Virus record (IMG/VR): IMGVR_UViG_3300034407_002377
Span: 1-50,531 of that record
DNA from: a virus
Strand: one strand, 5' to 3'
Length of the DNA: 50,531 bases
Of this stretch, positions 1 through 7,987 are shown one piece after another (the stretch's first letter is position 1; each line of letters opens with the position of its first letter). The notes beneath the pieces were generated by a model. It did not search any database and had not been told where the DNA came from. It saw nothing but the letters and a program-made list of their open reading frames with translations. Position numbers and translations under genes: made by a program.

Positions 1-44
1 AGAGTTTCTTTTATTAGGCTTTTAATAATTTGTTCTAAATTCAT
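1..44 (-). CDS. Partial hypothetical protein (5' end only)
   Basis: An ATG at 44 is preceded by a good Shine-Dalgarno (AAGGAG, 7 nt upstream) in the 10-nt gap after the 109-aa gene at 55-384. Only 14 codons (MNLEQIIKSLIKET) lie inside the window; the gene runs off the left edge. It is very likely the next gene of the same leftward transcript. Too little is visible to assign a function. Confidence 0.6.
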   Translation of the reverse strand, partial: MNLEQIIKSLIKET

Positions 45-54
45 AATATTCTCC

Positions 55-384
55 TTAAAGTCCAAAACAAAGTTGTTTCATTGGTAATTCTTCAAATACG
101 TTACCTCTAGCAAAGTTTGTAGCTGGAGCAGACCAGCTTTTTGCCATCAGCATATCGCCAACTTTAAAGCTTTCATTAGTTTTGTTATCGATTGCTTTGG
201 GGGATTTTTTAACTACAAAACCTACAACACTTTGACGACCATCATTATCTTGAATTAGCTTGATGTAATTCCTACCTTCGTCCATTATATATTGAGTGGT
301 TTCGATTGTATGTTCGTACCTAGTATGCAGTTGATTTTGCATAAGATTCAGTAATTCTTGGGTTTTCTCAACTAGTTGTATCAT
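55..384 (-). CDS. Hypothetical protein, 109 aa
   Basis: I do not recognise this family. The protein is soluble-looking, with a helical, Gln/Leu-rich N-terminus (about residues 1-35) followed by a mixed region containing VGFVVKKSPKAID and KVGDMLMAKSW, which suggests a small beta-rich domain. No membrane segment, cysteine cluster or catalytic motif is evident. The ATG at 384 follows an AGGAAC-type ribosome binding site and lies just downstream of an early-type promoter (421-449), so it is the first gene of a short early transcription unit that continues off the left edge. The function is unknown; it is probably an early host-takeover or accessory protein by position. Confidence 0.7.
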   Translation of the reverse strand: MIQLVEKTQELLNLMQNQLHTRYEHTIETTQYIMDEGRNYIKLIQDNDGRQSVVGFVVKKSPKAIDNKTNESFKVGDMLMAKSWSAPATNFARGNVFEELPMKQLCFGL

Positions 385-420
385 AATGTAGTTCCTTTCT
401 TTATCATTTAATATAGGTAT

Positions 421-449
421 ATTATATCATAAAGAAAGGAGTGTGTAAA
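421..449 (-). promoter_or_regulatory. Early-type promoter for the 109-aa gene
   Basis: On the minus strand TTTACA (444-449) and TATAAT (421-426) are separated by exactly 17 bp, with the extended TATGATATAATATAC sequence shared by the other promoters of this window. The upstream flank is A/T-rich (UP-like). It sits between thyX (ends 481) and the gene starting at 384. Confidence 0.85.
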
Positions 450-466
450 CATTTATTTCACTTTTA

Positions 467-485
467 TTTAGATCATTTAGTTATA
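467..485 (-). repeat. Upstream box A (copy 1 of 3)
   Basis: A 19-nt element (plus-strand TTTAGATCATTTAGTTATA) overlapping the thyX stop and lying 17 nt upstream of the -35 box at 444-449. It differs by one base from the copy at 27591-27609 and by two from that at 25298-25316. All three lie just upstream of an early-type promoter, which suggests a binding site or UP-like element rather than chance. Confidence 0.45.
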
Positions 486-1152
486 AGAGACCATCTAAAG
501 GGAATATATTGTGTATAACCTCACCACATGCTTTAGCTATTTCCATGTGTTCTTTTTGAGTTCCATTATCAGCTCTTAGATCAATATAGTGAATCCATGA
601 GCGTAATGTCCCATTGACATACATACGAGAGTTGGTTAATCCTTCAGGCAATACAGCTCGAGCTTGTTCTTTAGCAATGCCTTTATCAATAGCCCAGTCA
701 TAAACTTCACGGCTCTGACGAATAAGAGACATCTGTTTCATTCTAAAGTCTTCATTGATTCCACGATGAACTTCGTTTGTTTGGTCAATATCAATACTAG
801 CTTGTCGATTCTTTGTATCTTGGAATCGAGCATCTCGAGTTACAAATGATAGATCTCTAGTAGGATCTGCATATCTTTGAGAGAACTCTTGGAATGAAAA
901 TGATCTATGACGAAGAATCTGTCGCGCAATATCCCTGGTGGTATCAATTTCCATACAAACAGATACCATTTCTAATGGACTCCAATGTTTGTGCTTAATT
1001 AAATACTCTACTAGCTTTTGAGACGTCGCTTCATTGTTTTGATTACTAGGATTAGATACCCTAGCGCAATAAGCAACCATCTGCAAAAGATCATTTGAAA
1101 ATTCGCTTTGTGCAGGTGGTTGACTATACGACATAAGTTTCACATTAAACAT
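481..1152 (-). CDS. thyX: Flavin-dependent thymidylate synthase ThyX
   Basis: ThyX converts dUMP to dTMP using methylenetetrahydrofolate, NADPH and FAD. The diagnostic motif RHRx7S is present at residues 81-91 (RHRSFSFQEFS, followed by QRY), and the C-terminal half carries the conserved EQAR(A/E)VLP segment used in the dUMP site. The 223-aa length is normal for the family. It replaces the unrelated ThyA-type enzyme (td) of T4. Together with dCMP deaminase (10568-11029), which supplies dUMP, it forms a phage-encoded dTMP supply route. It is the last gene of the uvsX-gp41 transcript; a 54-aa membrane peptide ends 7 nt upstream. Confidence 0.96.
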   Translation of the reverse strand: MFNVKLMSYSQPPAQSEFSNDLLQMVAYCARVSNPSNQNNEATSQKLVEYLIKHKHWSPLEMVSVCMEIDTTRDIARQILRHRSFSFQEFSQRYADPTRDLSFVTRDARFQDTKNRQASIDIDQTNEVHRGINEDFRMKQMSLIRQSREVYDWAIDKGIAKEQARAVLPEGLTNSRMYVNGTLRSWIHYIDLRADNGTQKEHMEIAKACGEVIHNIFPLDGLL

Positions 1153-1158
1153 CTACTA

Positions 1159-1323
1159 TTAATCCTTTTTTTCAAGCCAAAGTTGAACTTCACAAGCAAT
1201 AAGTGTTACACTTACTACCAACTGTACTGGATCAAATAGAACAAAACCAGTAACAAGACCTACAAGGCCGATTGTAATACCAGTGCCGATAGCACCACGT
1301 GTTTTCATAAATTTACTTAACAT
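1159..1323 (-). CDS. Small membrane protein, 54 aa
   Basis: The ORF is short but well supported. Its ATG at 1323 follows a strong Shine-Dalgarno (AAGGAG, 7 nt spacing), and it fills the gap between gp41 and thyX with only 7 nt before the thyX start. The peptide begins MLSKFMKTRG, then has one or two hydrophobic segments (about residues 11-30 and 34-46, the first glycine-rich) and ends in a charged WLEKKD tail. A single hairpin or two-pass membrane topology is plausible. I do not recognise the family. Being sandwiched in a replication operon may only reflect co-expression. Confidence 0.7.
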   Translation of the reverse strand: MLSKFMKTRGAIGTGITIGLVGLVTGFVLFDPVQLVVSVTLIACEVQLWLEKKD

Positions 1324-1334
1324 ATTGTTTCTCC

Positions 1335-2747
1335 TTATACTTTAAAGTTTGCGAATGAGTCTTTGTTGTTGTCATTATTACCCCAAGTCGCAATTGGTTT
1401 ATCAGGGATAGTCATATCAGACATAATGTCAGATTGAGCTGATTCTTCAACATCATATAACTTCATTCTAGCTCGATCAATACCAATTACGAACCTTTTG
1501 TATTTACTTACATCATTATAACGATTTTTTAACTGCTTAACCATAACCTGATTTAGTTCATCTAATTCTTCAGTAGCAATCAAAGCAAACATTAAATCGG
1601 CCGTAGCTGGTAAACCAAACGATTCAGAAGTATCTTCCAATCCAACATCAGTGTTACCAAAACCAGATCGTGTAGTTTGAGTTGCTGTCATAATTGGAAC
1701 ATTAAACTCAATAGCTAAACCACGTAGTTCTTCAGCAATAGCTTTAATGTATGTATAACTATTGATACTTCCACCCATTGCTTTCATACGAGAAGATGAA
1801 CAAATATTGAGATAATCAATATAGATCATATCAGGAATAAACTTCTTTTTCATCTTCATTTCATTTAACAATGCTCTAAAGTGGCCCGAATGTGCGCTAC
1901 CTGTAGGATACTGTTTAATGATTAGTTTACCAATAGTACCAGTTGCAATCTTTTGAATCTTTTTAGAGAACACATCTTTAGATAATGTTTCAAGCTGTTG
2001 AATTGGTAGATCCATAAGATTAGCATCAATACGTTCAGCAATCTTTTCTTCAGCCATTTCCATTGTAATGTATAATACGTTTTTGCCTTGTTGTAAAACA
2101 GCAGCAGCGTTATGACACATGAACAATGATTTACCTACACCAGTACCAGCAAGACAAACGTTTAGCGTTTTGTTTGGAATACCACCTTTAGTGATCTTAT
2201 TAAAGTAATCAAGATCAAATGGTATCTTTTCTTCAACACTATTATAGAATTCAAAACGACCATCAGCATCATCGATATAATCATGACCAATTTGTTGATC
2301 AAATGAAACACCAAGGGCTGTTGATAGAATATCAGGAATAGCACCTTCGCTTCTTTCTGTATCTTTACCATCAATGATTTGAATAGAATCCATAATCGCA
2401 AGATAAACCGCTCGATCTTTACACCACTTTTCTGTTTCAACAATAAGATATTCAGTATCTAAATCAGTCTTAGTGCCAATTTCTTTAATGAGATTAGCAG
2501 CCTCATTTAGCATTTGGTCTGGAGCAGATACTTTTTGTAACTCAATATCTAATACTCTACCGGTTGGTAGTTTATTGTTAACTGCGACAAAACCTACAAT
2601 CAGATCGAATACTATCTTGTAACAACCGTCAAAGTATTCTTTCTGAATGTATGGTATTACCCTACGACAGTATTCTTCATTATTTAGTAGATGGCTCAGT
2701 ACGTGTGTTGGGATCTCGTTTTGCAATTTCTGTCGTTCCTTCTTCAA
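1335..2747 (-). CDS. 41: Replicative DNA helicase, T4 gp41-like (DnaB family)
   Basis: The hexameric 5'-3' helicase unwinds DNA ahead of the replisome and pairs with primase. The N-terminal region (HVLSHLLNNEEYCRRVIPYI, about 15-34) matches the start of T4 gp41. The RecA-like motor shows Walker A GTGVGKS (201-207), a Walker B region with IYIDYLN, and the DnaB-type TATQTTR segment. The length, 470 aa, is close to T4 gp41 (475). The ATG at 2747 is kept because no later in-frame ATG precedes the conserved N-terminus; it overlaps the preceding 105-aa gene by 68 nt, so the two are probably translationally coupled. Confidence 0.95.
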   Translation of the reverse strand: MKKERQKLQNEIPTHVLSHLLNNEEYCRRVIPYIQKEYFDGCYKIVFDLIVGFVAVNNKLPTGRVLDIELQKVSAPDQMLNEAANLIKEIGTKTDLDTEYLIVETEKWCKDRAVYLAIMDSIQIIDGKDTERSEGAIPDILSTALGVSFDQQIGHDYIDDADGRFEFYNSVEEKIPFDLDYFNKITKGGIPNKTLNVCLAGTGVGKSLFMCHNAAAVLQQGKNVLYITMEMAEEKIAERIDANLMDLPIQQLETLSKDVFSKKIQKIATGTIGKLIIKQYPTGSAHSGHFRALLNEMKMKKKFIPDMIYIDYLNICSSSRMKAMGGSINSYTYIKAIAEELRGLAIEFNVPIMTATQTTRSGFGNTDVGLEDTSESFGLPATADLMFALIATEELDELNQVMVKQLKNRYNDVSKYKRFVIGIDRARMKLYDVEESAQSDIMSDMTIPDKPIATWGNNDNNKDSFANFKV

Positions 2748-2997
2748 TAATATGAGTTAATAGTTCGCCAATATAGTCATTGAATTTCTGATCTTTACAT
2801 AGATCATCATGATCAAAGTCTCCAGGATCAGAAATATTATATGTAAATGACAAAGTTGCCATTCCTAACTGTGTATCTTCCTTGATAGACACAGTACCAT
2901 ATATAAATCTAACACCTTCAAATGGAGACTTATCAGTTAGATGCAATGCATAAAAATCAGAATCCGGATGTTCTACCGTAATGTAATGATTATCCAT
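2680..2997 (-). CDS. Hypothetical protein, 105 aa, between uvsX and gp41
   Basis: This small acidic protein starts 3 nt after uvsX and overlaps the gp41 start by 68 nt, so its C-terminus is encoded inside the gp41 N-terminus. It has a beta-rich first half (HYITVEHPDSDFYALHL, RFIYGTVSIKEDTQLGMATLSF) and an acidic helical second half. No catalytic motif is recognised. The position between recombinase and helicase suggests a replication or recombination accessory role, but that is inference only. Confidence 0.75.
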   Translation of the reverse strand: MDNHYITVEHPDSDFYALHLTDKSPFEGVRFIYGTVSIKEDTQLGMATLSFTYNISDPGDFDHDDLCKDQKFNDYIGELLTHIIEEGTTEIAKRDPNTRTEPSTK

Positions 2998-3000
2998 CTA

Positions 3001-4077
3001 TTATACCACACTTTGGTTGTTTTGTAAAGGACTATTTGGTGCTTCAGGATCAAAATCAATTAAAGATTTATGACCAATCTGATATTGCTTAATCAAGAAG
3101 TCTTTAAACTTTTGAGTTTTCAGAATAGGTTCCCAGAATTCATCTTCTTTAGTAGCCTTTTCGCGAACCTTAGGTTCAACCATTTCACCAGTATCTTGAT
3201 CTACACGACAGTACCAACCATTATTAGGCTTAACAACAAAACCACCAGCAAGAGCGATTTCAAGTAGACCTGAATTACGTTCGACACCACCATCCCAAGA
3301 GACTGAGACTGGGATTTTAGATTTTTCTTTAACCATTCGTGACTTTTCAACATTGATTATGAAATCATAACCAGTAACTTCCATACCTTGCTTGTTTTGT
3401 CTACGACCTAGAATCCAGATATTATCAGCTGAATAGTAAATACCAGTACCACCGGAAACTACAGCTTTAGGGAATAGACCCATTTCTTGATACGTATGAT
3501 TAATGGCCAATAGAGGTACATCTTTCATAGTCAAGTAAGGTGTTACCATACGGAATAAACCCTTAATAGCTTTAGCTCGAGACATATCAGCAACTGATTT
3601 CTCGTTCAAAGCATCTTCTAGTTCTTTCTTAGAAGCAAGGTTACCAATAGAATCAATAACAATAATCACTTTATCTTTACGATCAATGTTATCTAATTGA
3701 CCAACAAGATCAAACTTAAGCTGTTCAACATCGGTAATTGGTGTATGAAGTACACGACTAGTATCGATACCAAAAGCTTCAAAGTATGACTGGGGTGAAC
3801 CAAACTCTGAATCGTAAAACAACATTACAGCATCTTTATTTTCTTTAAGATACGCACCAGCCATAAGTAAAGCAAATGACGTTTTAAAGTGTTTTGATGG
3901 ACCTGCTAGTACAGTAAGACCTGATGTTAAACCACCATCTGGATCTCCGGATAAGGCAACATTGATCATTGGTACTTCAGTTTTAGTCATGGACTTGTCA
4001 CCAAAGAAGATACTTTCAGATAATATATCTGTAGTTTTAATCTTTGAATTCTTTCTTAGTTTATCCATTACACTCAT
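3001..4077 (-). CDS. uvsX: UvsX recombinase (RecA/Rad51 family)
   Basis: UvsX forms filaments on single-stranded DNA and drives strand exchange for recombination-dependent replication. The T4-type Walker A is GPSKHFKTS (59-67), which is diagnostic compared with bacterial RecA; the Walker B strand is [11 protein letters not shown], and DNA-binding loop sequence follows ([18 protein letters not shown]). At 358 aa it is slightly shorter than T4 UvsX (391). The start codon overlaps the bS21 stop as ATGA, so translation is coupled to the ribosomal protein gene. It acts with UvsY (33311-33757). Confidence 0.97.
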   Translation of the reverse strand: MSVMDKLRKNSKIKTTDILSESIFFGDKSMTKTEVPMINVALSGDPDGGLTSGLTVLAGPSKHFKTSFALLMAGAYLKENKDAVMLFYDSEFGSPQSYFEAFGIDTSRVLHTPITDVEQLKFDLVGQLDNIDRKDKVIIVIDSIGNLASKKELEDALNEKSVADMSRAKAIKGLFRMVTPYLTMKDVPLLAINHTYQEMGLFPKAVVSGGTGIYYSADNIWILGRRQNKQGMEVTGYDFIINVEKSRMVKEKSKIPVSVSWDGGVERNSGLLEIALAGGFVVKPNNGWYCRVDQDTGEMVEPKVREKATKEDEFWEPILKTQKFKDFLIKQYQIGHKSLIDFDPEAPNSPLQNNQSVV

Positions 4078-4343
4078 CGTACTTTTCTCCTACCATATTG
4101 AGTTTGTTCACTTGCTGAATCTCGTTTATGACGAGCAATTGCTTCGGCTTTCTTGCGCTTACGTTTCCATGTAGGCTTTTCATAATACTCTTTTTTACGA
4201 AGATCTTGTAGAATACCTGCAGCTTCTACAGCTTTCTTAAATTTTCGTAGTGCGACATCAAATGGCATGTCTTGTGGTGGCCGTGTGTTATTTTTACCTT
4301 TACGGTATTTTTGTGGCTCGGCTGTTAATTTTATACTTGGCAT
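4074..4343 (-). CDS. rpsU: Ribosomal protein bS21 homologue
   Basis: The central segment, with [18 protein letters not shown] and the following [21 protein letters not shown], is the bS21 signature: a conserved amphipathic helix and then a strongly basic helix. bS21 sits on the 30S platform next to the anti-Shine-Dalgarno and affects initiation. The phage protein (89 aa) has an N-terminal extension of about 25 residues ([19 protein letters not shown]) relative to typical bacterial bS21 (about 70 aa). It is the first gene after an early-type promoter and is coupled by ATGA to uvsX. Phage-encoded bS21 is known, including in pelagiphages; its likely role is to bias host ribosomes, which is inference. 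Confidence 0.93.
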   Translation of the reverse strand: MPSIKLTAEPQKYRKGKNNTRPPQDMPFDVALRKFKKAVEAAGILQDLRKKEYYEKPTWKRKRKKAEAIARHKRDSASEQTQYGRRKVR

Positions 4344-4375
4344 ATTTACTCTTCTCTTATTTAATTGATACGTAT

Positions 4376-4404
4376 ATTATAACATAAATTCAGTCAATTG
4401 TAAA
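4376..4404 (-). promoter_or_regulatory. Early-type promoter for bS21-uvsX-gp41-thyX
   Basis: Minus strand TTTACA (4399-4404), 17-bp spacer, TATAAT (4376-4381), with TATG before and ATAC after. It lies within the last codons of the methyltransferase-like gene and starts a new transcript for bS21 and the recombination/replication genes. Confidence 0.83.
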
Positions 4405-5567
4405 CTGTTTTTTTCACATTTATAATTTCTTTTCTTATTATCTTGTACCATGAACTTAGTATCAACAAAATCTAACTTGCCTTCTAAGTATTTTTTAACC
4501 ATGGCTGCCGGATGCTCAGCTGTAGTTACTGGTACGTTTTGACACATATGATTAAGTGATCTTTTGGCATTGACCATCTGATAATCAGTTGGTAGTTTCA
4601 TCAACGACATAGCTTCTCGTACTGTTAAGAATCTATCTTCATCTGGATGCGCTATACTTGTTGGCATATGACCTACGAATGCTCCAATCTTATCCTTAGG
4701 AATTTCAACACCTTTACGCATAATGTTACCACCGGCTTTGAGCTTATGATACGCTCTATCGCATTTACGAGCAACATTATCAAATCCATGTTCTCGCATC
4801 CACTCAGCAACCTTGTTATAGGTTGTGTGTTCTTCAATATAATCTTGCACATTTATTGTCTTAGTAATCTTAGCAGCAAACTCTTGATGAGTAATCCCAC
4901 CCTCGATACTGTCTAAGATAAATTTGTAATATGGATCATCAGATGGCTTTTTATCATTACACAAAATTTGAGACATTGGATCATTTTTATCGTTTACTAC
5001 AGCTCTAATATCATCAGCAATCATTGTTGGTTGAATATTGATATATTCAAACAATGGCACTGTATCGTCTTTCCAGAAGAAGTAGAACGTACGATCTCTT
5101 ACTTGACTTAGACCATGTAATAATGATTTGGTTTTAAAGATACTAAATGTATAACCATTAGCTTCAGCTAGTTTACGTAATCTTTTTACTACAGGCTCTC
5201 CCATCTTAGAAGCAAGTCTTGGAGCGTTTTCTCCCCAAAAAACTTTTGGAGACATTTCACTTAGAACGTATTCGGCTGATTTTACCATCCAATCATTTGC
5301 TGGATTGTTACTTGAAGCAGATGGGCTGAGTGAACTTAGACCAGCACATGGACATATAGTATTAACTACATCTACGTTAGACGGGTGTTTGACTCCCTCT
5401 GAGAGGTTTAAGTAAGGTATCTCATTGTTATAGTAGTTTCTTAAATGTTCTTCATTAGCTTGAAAGCCGTCAAAAGTAAGAAAGTATTCTGGTCTTGTTT
5501 TAAAGATATTCTCCATTGCGATGGTTTCTCCACCAATCAATGGAACGATGCTTGCCCAGGTTGTCAT
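4377..5567 (-). CDS. C5-cytosine DNA methyltransferase homologue
   Basis: C5-MTases flip a cytosine, attack C6 with a cysteine and transfer a methyl group from AdoMet. Visible motifs (numbered from ATG 5567): motif IV ICPCAGLSSLS with the nucleophile at about Cys74; motif VI ENAP (113-116); motif VIII QVRDR (155-159); and a motif IX/X-like region LMKLPTDY...NVPVTTAEH. Motif I is divergent: VPLIGG stands where FAGxGG is usual, so AdoMet use is not assured. The ATG at 5567 is chosen over an upstream TTG at 5585; it begins 1 nt after the stop of the preceding gene. In a phage that also makes hydroxymethyl-dCMP, this protein may act on a modified base rather than as a plain methylase; that is inference. 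Confidence 0.85.
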   Translation of the reverse strand: MTTWASIVPLIGGETIAMENIFKTRPEYFLTFDGFQANEEHLRNYYNNEIPYLNLSEGVKHPSNVDVVNTICPCAGLSSLSPSASSNNPANDWMVKSAEYVLSEMSPKVFWGENAPRLASKMGEPVVKRLRKLAEANGYTFSIFKTKSLLHGLSQVRDRTFYFFWKDDTVPLFEYINIQPTMIADDIRAVVNDKNDPMSQILCNDKKPSDDPYYKFILDSIEGGITHQEFAAKITKTINVQDYIEEHTTYNKVAEWMREHGFDNVARKCDRAYHKLKAGGNIMRKGVEIPKDKIGAFVGHMPTSIAHPDEDRFLTVREAMSLMKLPTDYQMVNAKRSLNHMCQNVPVTTAEHPAAMVKKYLEGKLDFVDTKFMVQDNKKRNYKCEKNSLQLTEFML

Positions 5568-5568
5568 A

Positions 5569-6555
5569 TTAGAAAAATTCCTCAAGTGTATTATTATTTA
5601 TAGTTTCGATTCCATTCCAATATGGATAGAACTCTCTAGAAAGATGTATTGACTTTGGCTTTTCCATATACTTAAAGTCAAGTTCTCCTGCTTTATTTAG
5701 TAACTTATCAGTCCATCTTATGATTCCATACTGTTTTTCAATATAGTCATTAAACTCATTACGAATATCAGTACGTTGTTGCCATGAACCCCAGAATGGT
5801 TGACCTTTATAGTAACCAGACTGCGGAAGCTTTCGTGATTCATGTTCAATAGGTAATAACTCGTATATTTTAGCATCGTATTTACTAGCTTCAGTTATAT
5901 ATCTATCAGCCAATTCTTCTACACTTGCTTCTAATCTAATTAAGTGGTGACGAACATCGATATTACCAAAATAACAATGTAGTTCATCATACTCATCAGG
6001 AATAAACGATTTAAATCCATCGTTTAAAGCGCCATTAAGAGTTTTAAATGGAATACTATTAACTGTCCATCCTGGTCTATACATACATATCGCATGACTA
6101 TCACCAATAATAACATTACGAGTCTGATTAGGAACATCAATTCTGATTGCTGTATTAAACATTCTTTCGAGATTAACAAGATCAACGTTATACCATTCTG
6201 GCTGAACATCGCGTTTAGCGGCAGCCAATTTGTTTTTAATCATTTCGTGATATGGTGGAAAGTCCATACCTATAGAATAGACTTGGCCTTTGAATTTAGA
6301 AAAGTTAACAGTGTTAGCAACATATGGAAAACCATAAACGCCACCAAACATATTAAGACCACCGCTATAGTCACTACCGTGGTAAACCCATAGATTATCG
6401 TAATCATTATGCTCAGTAATTTCTCCGCCATAGTTAACGGTACAGTTTCCATATTTTTCCTTAATCATATCGCCATATATAACGCCTTGAGCTCCTCTAT
6501 GAGAAGCATGCCTTTTTGCGATAGGTATAAATGGACAGTTAATTATATTTTTCAT
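5569..6555 (-). CDS. SGNH/GDSL-hydrolase-like protein, 328 aa
   Basis: I do not recognise a named family, but an SGNH-like signature is visible: a VIIGDSHA block (residues 148-155) with the expected nucleophilic Ser153, an FGNIDVRHHL block (196-205) resembling the Gly/Asn block, and a late KSIHLS block (301-306) that could supply the histidine. SGNH proteins are esterases, acyltransferases or related transferases. The N-terminal 140 residues (CPFIPIAKRHASHRGAQGV, GGEITEHNDYDNLWVYHGSDYSGG) form an additional domain rich in aromatic and acidic residues. The gene abuts its upstream partner (TAA then ATG with no gap). The context suggests processing of a modified base or its sugar-like donor. Confidence 0.6.
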   Translation of the reverse strand: MKNIINCPFIPIAKRHASHRGAQGVIYGDMIKEKYGNCTVNYGGEITEHNDYDNLWVYHGSDYSGGLNMFGGVYGFPYVANTVNFSKFKGQVYSIGMDFPPYHEMIKNKLAAAKRDVQPEWYNVDLVNLERMFNTAIRIDVPNQTRNVIIGDSHAICMYRPGWTVNSIPFKTLNGALNDGFKSFIPDEYDELHCYFGNIDVRHHLIRLEASVEELADRYITEASKYDAKIYELLPIEHESRKLPQSGYYKGQPFWGSWQQRTDIRNEFNDYIEKQYGIIRWTDKLLNKAGELDFKYMEKPKSIHLSREFYPYWNGIETINNNTLEEFF

Positions 6556-7620
6556 TTAAAAGAATGCACTTAAATTATTTTGTGGTGCTTTAGCTCTTGC
6601 TACTTGGCGTCTTCCACATGCCTTTTCATCATCTCTTATTTGTAGATATACACCATACTGACAACATAGAACCTCAGTACCATAATACTTTAATCCATTC
6701 TGTTGCTCATTAAAAAGATAAGAGCCATTGTCTAATTCTATATTGTAGCCCGATTCATGAAAGATAACATCCTTAGTTAAACCAATTTCAGCAGCGTTTT
6801 CTCTTATAAAGTAAATTGCTTCAGCTAGATATTTATTAGGAACATCTGGCCATAGTAATTTTATCGTATAAACTGCTCCTGGTCCTGGGGCTACGAATCT
6901 TTGGTCATGATGGTATTTCATTTGAGGCAAAACCGACGTAGAAGTAGCGCAATGGAAACCATAGTATTCGCCAACTCCTGGTAAAGTTTTCAACAAAGTA
7001 AACACTTCAAAAAGATCTTTAGCCGCTAGCATACCTTCAATGATTTTGCTGTCTCTAAAAGAAGCAACCCATTCGCTTACATCAACTGGATGAAACTTAC
7101 GATCAGGTTCATTGTACTTTTTACGACAATAGTTTCTACCAGATGTTTGAATAGACGTATGTAACTCAGTCGTTCCCCAGATAGGTTGTTTATTTCTTAT
7201 AGCTTTATCAACGTTATTACGTAGAGACTTAATATAATCAGCATCGCCATCAGCAATACGATCAAAATCAACAAAGGTTCCTTCCTTGCCTGATACTACC
7301 CAGTGAACGCCACGAGCTCCATAGAAGTGAGATATGATAGTGTTACCCACAATATTAGTATCGCTCATTCTAGATGTTGCAATTTCAGTACCAATAAATC
7401 TCATACGATCATCTAATGTAATTGTTGGATGAAAGTACTCTACGTTTTCCCCTAAGCCATGATCAATTACACCATGACGATTTAAATTTTCGTATTGATC
7501 ATTAGTAAAACCTTGTTTGATAGCAGCACGATCGTTAATCTTTTTTAAGAAATGATTAAAGTCGAGCATAAGGTCTTTATCAAATGACCACCAATCATAA
7601 TTGTAAGAACTAGTAGCCAA
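6556..7620 (-). CDS. HhH protein resembling DNA-hypermodification pyrophosphorylases
   Basis: The 354-aa protein contains a helix-hairpin-helix-like LKTLPGVGEYYGFH (210-223), followed by a conserved-looking FVAPGPGAVYTIK (242-254). This arrangement recalls the DNA-glycosylase-related alpha-glutamyl/putrescinyl-thymine pyrophosphorylase families described in phages with hypermodified thymine, which replace an activated group on a 5-hydroxymethyl base with another moiety. The assignment rests on motif memory, not on a search. The first 200 residues include GARGVHWVVSGKEGTFVDFDR and a cysteine/histidine-containing stretch. It overlaps the HAD gene by 11 nt and abuts the SGNH-like gene, so all are translated together. 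The alternative is a DNA-glycosylase-fold repair enzyme. Confidence 0.55.
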   Translation of the reverse strand: MATSSYNYDWWSFDKDLMLDFNHFLKKINDRAAIKQGFTNDQYENLNRHGVIDHGLGENVEYFHPTITLDDRMRFIGTEIATSRMSDTNIVGNTIISHFYGARGVHWVVSGKEGTFVDFDRIADGDADYIKSLRNNVDKAIRNKQPIWGTTELHTSIQTSGRNYCRKKYNEPDRKFHPVDVSEWVASFRDSKIIEGMLAAKDLFEVFTLLKTLPGVGEYYGFHCATSTSVLPQMKYHHDQRFVAPGPGAVYTIKLLWPDVPNKYLAEAIYFIRENAAEIGLTKDVIFHESGYNIELDNGSYLFNEQQNGLKYYGTEVLCCQYGVYLQIRDDEKACGRRQVARAKAPQNNLSAFF

Positions 7621-7987
7621 TTAAGCCCTCTCGCACTAAATGAATTACGTTTAAGTCTGGATGAACCTTTTTGATTTCTTCAATTTGAATAGGGTCATCC
7701 TCAAAGTGTAGTCCAATCTTAAATGATTCTTTAAGCTTTGTGATACATTTAGCTTTATGAATACCTGAAGCTTTTCGACTATATGCGTCATCGCTTCGTT
7801 TTAGTGGATTAAACATAACGTGGTTATGAATTTGCCTAGATTTTAGCATACTAATTGTTTCTAGTTCTTGTTGGTAAGAACGACCAGTGATGATGACATC
7901 ATCCCGACCAGGACGCACACCAGTTACGTCCTCGCCAAAATAGATTACACCATCAATATCAAAGGTATTAATTAACTGCTTAGGCAT
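7610..7987 (-). CDS. Small HAD-superfamily phosphatase
   Basis: HAD hydrolases dephosphorylate small molecules or proteins through an aspartyl intermediate. Motif I is DIDGV (Asp10, Asp12), motif II IITGRS (32-37), motif III probably Lys80 or Lys84, and motif IV FEDDP (95-99). At 125 aa there is no cap domain, as in minimal HAD phosphatases. The ATG at 7987 is chosen because AGGTG lies 9 nt upstream; GTG 7999 and ATG 7993 are possible. The start overlaps the end of the inositol-phosphate synthase by 8 nt. That coupling makes inositol-1-phosphate an attractive substrate, although nucleotide or DNA 3'-phosphates cannot be excluded. Confidence 0.8.
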   Translation of the reverse strand: MPKQLINTFDIDGVIYFGEDVTGVRPGRDDVIITGRSYQQELETISMLKSRQIHNHVMFNPLKRSDDAYSRKASGIHKAKCITKLKESFKIGLHFEDDPIQIEEIKKVHPDLNVIHLVREGLIGY

